In this document: positions 7,968-10,162 of the stretch, in pieces
How positions within the stretch are numbered: the first letter of the stretch is position 1
Layout of the letters: each line of letters opens with the position of its first letter
Assembly: GCA_947296775.1 (NCBI GenBank)
Contig: CAMYRF010000018.1
Span: forward strand, 1 to 10,162
Reading direction: 5' to 3'
DNA: 10,162 nucleotides
From: an uncultured Mycoplasmatota bacterium
GTDB lineage: Bacteria > Bacillota_I > Bacilli_A > RF39 > UBA660
Position numbers and translations under genes: made by a program
Notes under the pieces: generated by a model
What the model was told of the DNA's origin: nothing
What the model saw: only the letters and a program-made list of their open reading frames with translations
The model's database searches: none

Positions 7968-8786
7968 CTAATTATTTTTACTATCATCAATATTCATAGA
8001 ACTAAATAAGCGTTGTATCATTAATTGCCCATGATATCCTCCACTTTCATCAACACCCTCTGTTAATACAAAATTTTTGTTTAAAATTTCAAATATATCA
8101 GTCATTTTAAAACAAGAATGTATTTTAAAATTCATAAGATTAAAAATAAATTTTTCATCGGAGAATTCATAAACTACTCCTTCATCAAAAATCAACTTAC
8201 CAGTTCGTATGTCTTTTAATCCTAATAAATCACTAGTATGATCCCTTTTTATAAGATATAATTTCCAAATACCATTATAGTCAATTGAAGATGAATCTTT
8301 AATAAATTCTATAAAATCAAATTTTTCTTCTTTTGCTTCAGGTATTGACAAAAATTTAGCATAAATTGATTTTATAATTTTATATTTTGTTTCTTTTGTA
8401 AATCCCTTTATTTTTTGAGGATTGCCATCTGCATTAAAAAATCTCAAATATGCTTCGTCATATTTTCCAAAAAAAGTATTACATTTCTGACACAATGTCC
8501 TTGCAGTTCTCCCCTTTGGATATATTGATTTAAATAATTGACTATCAAAAACTTCATCATAAATATTCTGAAATTCTTCTCTATTTTTTATTTTTTCAAT
8601 AGTTTCTTTCCTAAAATGATCTGACATCATTAAATCAAACAACTTAGTTATATCAAAATCACCTATGTCATCATTTCCAACACTTTTAGCTGGATAATGT
8701 TCATCGCTCATTTTATCATAGTCATATTCTTCGCCGCATAATTTACAGATATATTTCTTTTTAATTTTATTTCTGTTTTCTCCCAT
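7968..8786 (-). CDS. Free-standing HNH-type (HNH_5-like) nuclease candidate
   Basis: This 272-residue protein, apparently soluble, has the signature of split-zinc HNH nucleases: C14-x2-C17 (YICKLCGEEY), then SDEHYPAKSVG with E29-H30 as the catalytic pair, then LCQKCNTFFGKYDE with C99-x2-C102-N103 and D110. Four cysteines would hold a zinc ion. About 68 residues separate the EH pair from the second CxxC, longer than in a minimal HNH fold, and about 160 residues follow with no motif I recognise. I chose the ATG at 8786 because TGGAG lies six bases upstream; the in-frame ATG at 8798 has no ribosome binding site and would leave almost no leader from the predicted promoter. The gene is transcribed alone. 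Its neighbours (type I restriction genes, recombinase remnant) suggest a defence or mobile-element role, but that is inference. No immunity gene is visible beside it. Confidence 0.7.
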   Translation of the reverse strand: MGENRNKIKKKYICKLCGEEYDYDKMSDEHYPAKSVGNDDIGDFDITKLFDLMMSDHFRKETIEKIKNREEFQNIYDEVFDSQLFKSIYPKGRTARTLCQKCNTFFGKYDEAYLRFFNADGNPQKIKGFTKETKYKIIKSIYAKFLSIPEAKEEKFDFIEFIKDSSSIDYNGIWKLYLIKRDHTSDLLGLKDIRTGKLIFDEGVVYEFSDEKFIFNLMNFKIHSCFKMTDIFEILNKNFVLTEGVDESGGYHGQLMIQRLFSSMNIDDSKNN

Positions 8787-8803
8787 TTGTAACTCCATTA
8801 TTT

Positions 8804-8832
8804 TTTATAAGTAGTTTATCATCCTATGTAAT
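8804..8832 (-). promoter_or_regulatory. Promoter of the HNH gene
   Basis: On the minus strand, ATTACA (8827-8832, four of six to TTGACA) is followed after 17 bases by TATAAA (8804-8809, five of six to TATAAT). Transcription would begin near 8797, about 11 bases before the preferred ATG at 8786, and would just include the TGGAG ribosome binding site. Confidence 0.5.
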
Positions 8833-8837
8833 AATTC

Positions 8838-8852
8838 TTCCCAATTTGGGAA
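8838..8852. promoter_or_regulatory. Perfect 15-base palindrome upstream of the HNH promoter (possible operator)
   Basis: TTCCCAA-T-TTGGGAA has seven-base arms around one central base. It ends six bases upstream of the predicted -35 of the HNH gene and begins seven bases after the last readable codon of the recombinase remnant. Position and symmetry fit a dimeric regulator site. As RNA it could form a six-pair hairpin, but no T-run follows on the minus strand, so a terminator is less likely. Confidence 0.45.
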
Positions 8853-8858
8853 AAAGTT

Positions 8859-9189
8859 TTAATTGTTCAATATACTAAATTTATACACTATTTCAACATT
8901 CCTATCTTTATCAATAATAATTTTTTTCTATTATTGCTTGTAATAGTTCTCTTGAAGGCTTTTCAATATCTACATGTTGCCTAATTTTGTCTTCATATTC
9001 TTTTAAGTCATTTTTATTTACTTTTTCTTCTTTTTTATTATTTTGTAATTTTTCTATCTCACAGCGTATTTTATTCAATGAATTTTCTGTATCTTTAGTA
9101 ATTCTTGTAAAAGTTTATTCCGATATTCCTTCTTTAAACTTATCTTGAAAAAGCATATCTAATTTTCTTACATATTCTTTTTCGGTCAT
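8859..9189 (-). pseudogene. Decayed C-terminal fragment of a serine recombinase
   Basis: This stretch holds no intact gene but reads as one broken frame. From 9189: MTEKEYVRKLDMLFQDKFKE, GISE, a TAA stop (9117-9115), then TFTRITKDTENSLNKIR, EIEKL, a lysine-rich coil, IEKPSRELLQAIIEK. At an A7 run (T7 on the plus strand, 8921-8927) the frame slips by one base; in the shifted frame it continues IIIDKDRNVEIVYKFSILNN to a TAA at 8861-8859. The pattern (LYEDK..G.ISEE.F, charged coiled coil, then L..LIEKI.I..D..IEI.YKF) is the C-terminal tail of large serine recombinases of the PinR/TndX type. The catalytic domain and zinc ribbon are missing. It lies directly behind hsdS, in the same orientation. 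Each lesion alone would destroy the protein. The homopolymer slip could be a sequencing artefact, but the nonsense codon and missing N-terminus would remain. Confidence 0.72.
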
Positions 9190-9196
9190 ATTTCTA

Positions 9197-9757
9197 TTAA
9201 TCCCTTAAGAAATCAATCCACTTTTTTAACTGTTTAGCTTTTATAATTTCAATGTAATTATCCATAAAGTCATAATCTGGTCTGCCATTTTGATTTATTG
9301 GTAATAAAATCTTAGATTTAATCATTCTTTTTGGTCTCCATTTTCTCGAATATTCAAAGCAAACTCTTTGCTTTTCTATTGAACAAATTAGAAAAAGTGC
9401 TATATTTAAATTCAATTCTCTGTCTTTTAAATAAAGTGGATTGACATCATGACTACAAGTGAATTTGTACTTTTGATAATAGGCATATCCGACAGATCCA
9501 TTATTAGTTACGCAAATACAATTACCATTAAATATTTTTTTATTAATGGATGCATTTTTACCATTACCAGTTTTAGAACTTTGTTCTATATTTTTTATAG
9601 AATAAAATTCTGTTATCCCATTATTAGAATCTGTAGCTCCGATAAAAGGAATCATACCATAATTCTCTTTTTTGGGTTTTTTATTATAAAATCCGCCTTT
9701 AATTTCAAAAATATCTATAAAATTAAATTCTTTCCATTCCTTATTTTCTAGTTTCAT
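9197..9757 (-). CDS. hsdS: Half-size type I restriction specificity subunit (HsdS), one target-recognition domain
   Basis: HsdS subunits recognise the DNA target for type I methylation and cleavage. This one has 186 residues from the ATG at 9757, about half of a classical two-domain HsdS, so it would have to act as a dimer or recognise a half-site. Methylase_S features: the WKEFNFIDIFEI opening, IPFIGATDSNNGI (36-48), NGSVGYAYYQ (86-95), CSHDVNPLY (101-109), and the helix start SRKWRPKRMIKSKILLP (137-153). The C-terminal PDYDFMDNYIEIIKAKQLKK forms one conserved spacer helix. I prefer 9757 because GGTGA lies six bases upstream; the ATGs at 9763 and 9790 are poorly placed. Its start overlaps the hsdM stop by 17 bases, so the two are co-translated. 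No terminator follows before the recombinase remnant. No second specificity domain is visible downstream. Confidence 0.88.
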   Translation of the reverse strand: MKLENKEWKEFNFIDIFEIKGGFYNKKPKKENYGMIPFIGATDSNNGITEFYSIKNIEQSSKTGNGKNASINKKIFNGNCICVTNNGSVGYAYYQKYKFTCSHDVNPLYLKDRELNLNIALFLICSIEKQRVCFEYSRKWRPKRMIKSKILLPINQNGRPDYDFMDNYIEIIKAKQLKKWIDFLRD

Positions 9758-10162
9758 TTTCATCACCGCCAAACAAATATTCTCTATCATCCATCAACAT
9801 TGAAAATTCGAAAGTCAAATATTTTCCTACTGTCTTTTCAAAATCATCTTGAATAGGAATAGAATCGTTGAAATAAAAGTATGAATGTAGCCACTCGTCT
9901 TCACTATCGATTTTTGTTTCAACACAAAAATCGGAAGATGCTTCGACCTTATTAAGCCAAACATCTAAAAGATGCTGCTTTTTGTCTTTTGCTCGTTCTG
10001 TTTCAACTAAACCTCGATGTTTTTGAACTTCATAACCGTCATCCGTAAAATCAATAAATTTGCTTATTTTCTCTTTATCATGTGGAATACCAGCAGTAAA
10101 AATTACTACACAAGGATTAGTTCCAACTCCATAGAAAGTATTTGAATTTAATGTTATTACCC
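9741..10162 (-). CDS. hsdM: Type I restriction-modification DNA methyltransferase subunit (HsdM), N-terminus outside window
   Basis: Only the last 139 codons are present, read from 10160 (two further bases belong to the preceding codon) to the TAA at 9741. The segment carries late-MTase motifs of N6-adenine HsdM proteins: LNSNTFYGVGTNPCVVIFTA, then IPHDKEK, FTDDGYEVQKHRGL and LLDVWLNK, the stretch after the NPPF catalytic region where the family reads LP..LF.G..TN.C...F.AG.PHDK....F....DDG. The catalytic and SAM-binding motifs lie beyond the right edge. It overlaps hsdS and forms one operon with it. Arginine codons include CGA (twice in the first 60 codons), unlike the AGA-rich core genes, a small hint of a different history. 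A related methyltransferase from another system (for example BREX PglX) is possible, but the partner hsdS favours type I. No hsdR is visible. Confidence 0.85.
   Translation of the reverse strand, partial: VITLNSNTFYGVGTNPCVVIFTAGIPHDKEKISKFIDFTDDGYEVQKHRGLVETERAKDKKQHLLDVWLNKVEASSDFCVETKIDSEDEWLHSYFYFNDSIPIQDDFEKTVGKYLTFEFSMLMDDREYLFGGDENETRK

Noticed and set aside
8787..8798. ATG at 8798 as the start of the HNH gene
   Set aside because: No ribosome binding site precedes it and it nearly coincides with the predicted transcription start. The ATG at 8786 has TGGAG at ideal spacing, and the extra four residues are not part of any motif.
8913..8935. Inverted repeat AATAATA/TATTATT as a terminator
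   Set aside because: The arms contain only A and T, so the stem would be very weak. The stretch is part of the recombinase remnant and contains its slipped homopolymer.
9449..9751. Plus-strand open frame opposite hsdS
   Set aside because: Its Ile/Phe-rich translation is what antisense of a Lys/Asn-rich gene gives, and it overlaps conserved HsdS motifs on the other strand.
9758..9790. ATG codons at 9790 and 9763 as hsdS starts
   Set aside because: 9790 would overlap hsdM by 50 bases with no clear ribosome binding site, and 9763 has its purine-rich stretch too close. 9757 has GGTGA at six bases and leads straight into the conserved opening.
1..10162. Mycoplasma-type decoding with TGA as tryptophan
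   Set aside because: Tryptophan is TGG in the genes, none of the long frames needs TGA read-through, and reading the TGA in the recombinase remnant as Trp only reaches a TAA immediately afterwards.
1..10162. CRISPR arrays, tRNA or rRNA genes, and insertion-sequence ends
   Set aside because: Reading through both strands I saw no regularly spaced repeats, cloverleaf-like intergenic segment or transposase pattern; almost all sequence is accounted for by genes and short spacers.

Overview
The window is very AT-rich DNA from a low-GC Gram-positive lineage (Bacillota, or a Mollicutes-related Bacilli such as Erysipelotrichia/RF39-type gut bacteria). This rests on base composition, strong purine-rich ribosome binding sites, AGA-dominated arginine codons in the core genes, and an AddAB-type rather than RecBCD-type recombination nuclease. 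Standard bacterial decoding fits: tryptophan is TGG, and the six stop codons visible are TAA or TAG. Every gene lies on the minus strand, so transcription runs from high to low coordinates. I see no rRNA, tRNA or CRISPR array.

The right edge (about 9,200-10,162) holds the end of a type I restriction-modification locus. It comprises the C-terminal part of an HsdM-type N6-adenine DNA methyltransferase and, overlapping it, a complete half-size specificity subunit (HsdS). Just downstream (about 8,859-9,189) lies the decayed C-terminal end of a serine recombinase, with one in-frame stop and one frameshift. Next is a free-standing zinc-finger-like HNH nuclease candidate (7,968-8,786) with its own promoter and an unusually long insert between its two metal-binding halves. 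Together these look like an accessory or defence patch beside conserved genes.

The middle (2,412-7,827) is the addB-addA operon, encoding the two subunits of the double-strand-break resection helicase-nuclease. The genes overlap by eight bases, which suggests translational coupling. AddB is much shorter than the Bacillus subtilis protein and lacks an N-terminal Walker A, but keeps the iron-sulfur cysteines and nuclease motif. AddA has all the expected helicase motifs and its own nuclease domain.

The left part holds a class II Fic protein (1,220-2,296; predicted AMP transferase with an N-terminal autoinhibitory motif and a C-terminal winged-helix-like region). It is followed by an FAD-dependent dehydrogenase of the COG2509 type, which runs off the left edge. 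Each has its own predicted promoter.

Three predicted promoters (FAD gene, fic, addB) are of the extended -10 type and sit so close to the start codon that leaders would be only about 11-16 bases; the HNH gene has a -35/-10 promoter with a similarly short leader. Candidate intrinsic terminators follow fic, addA and the HNH gene. The addA terminator appears to share sequence with the -35 element of the fic promoter.
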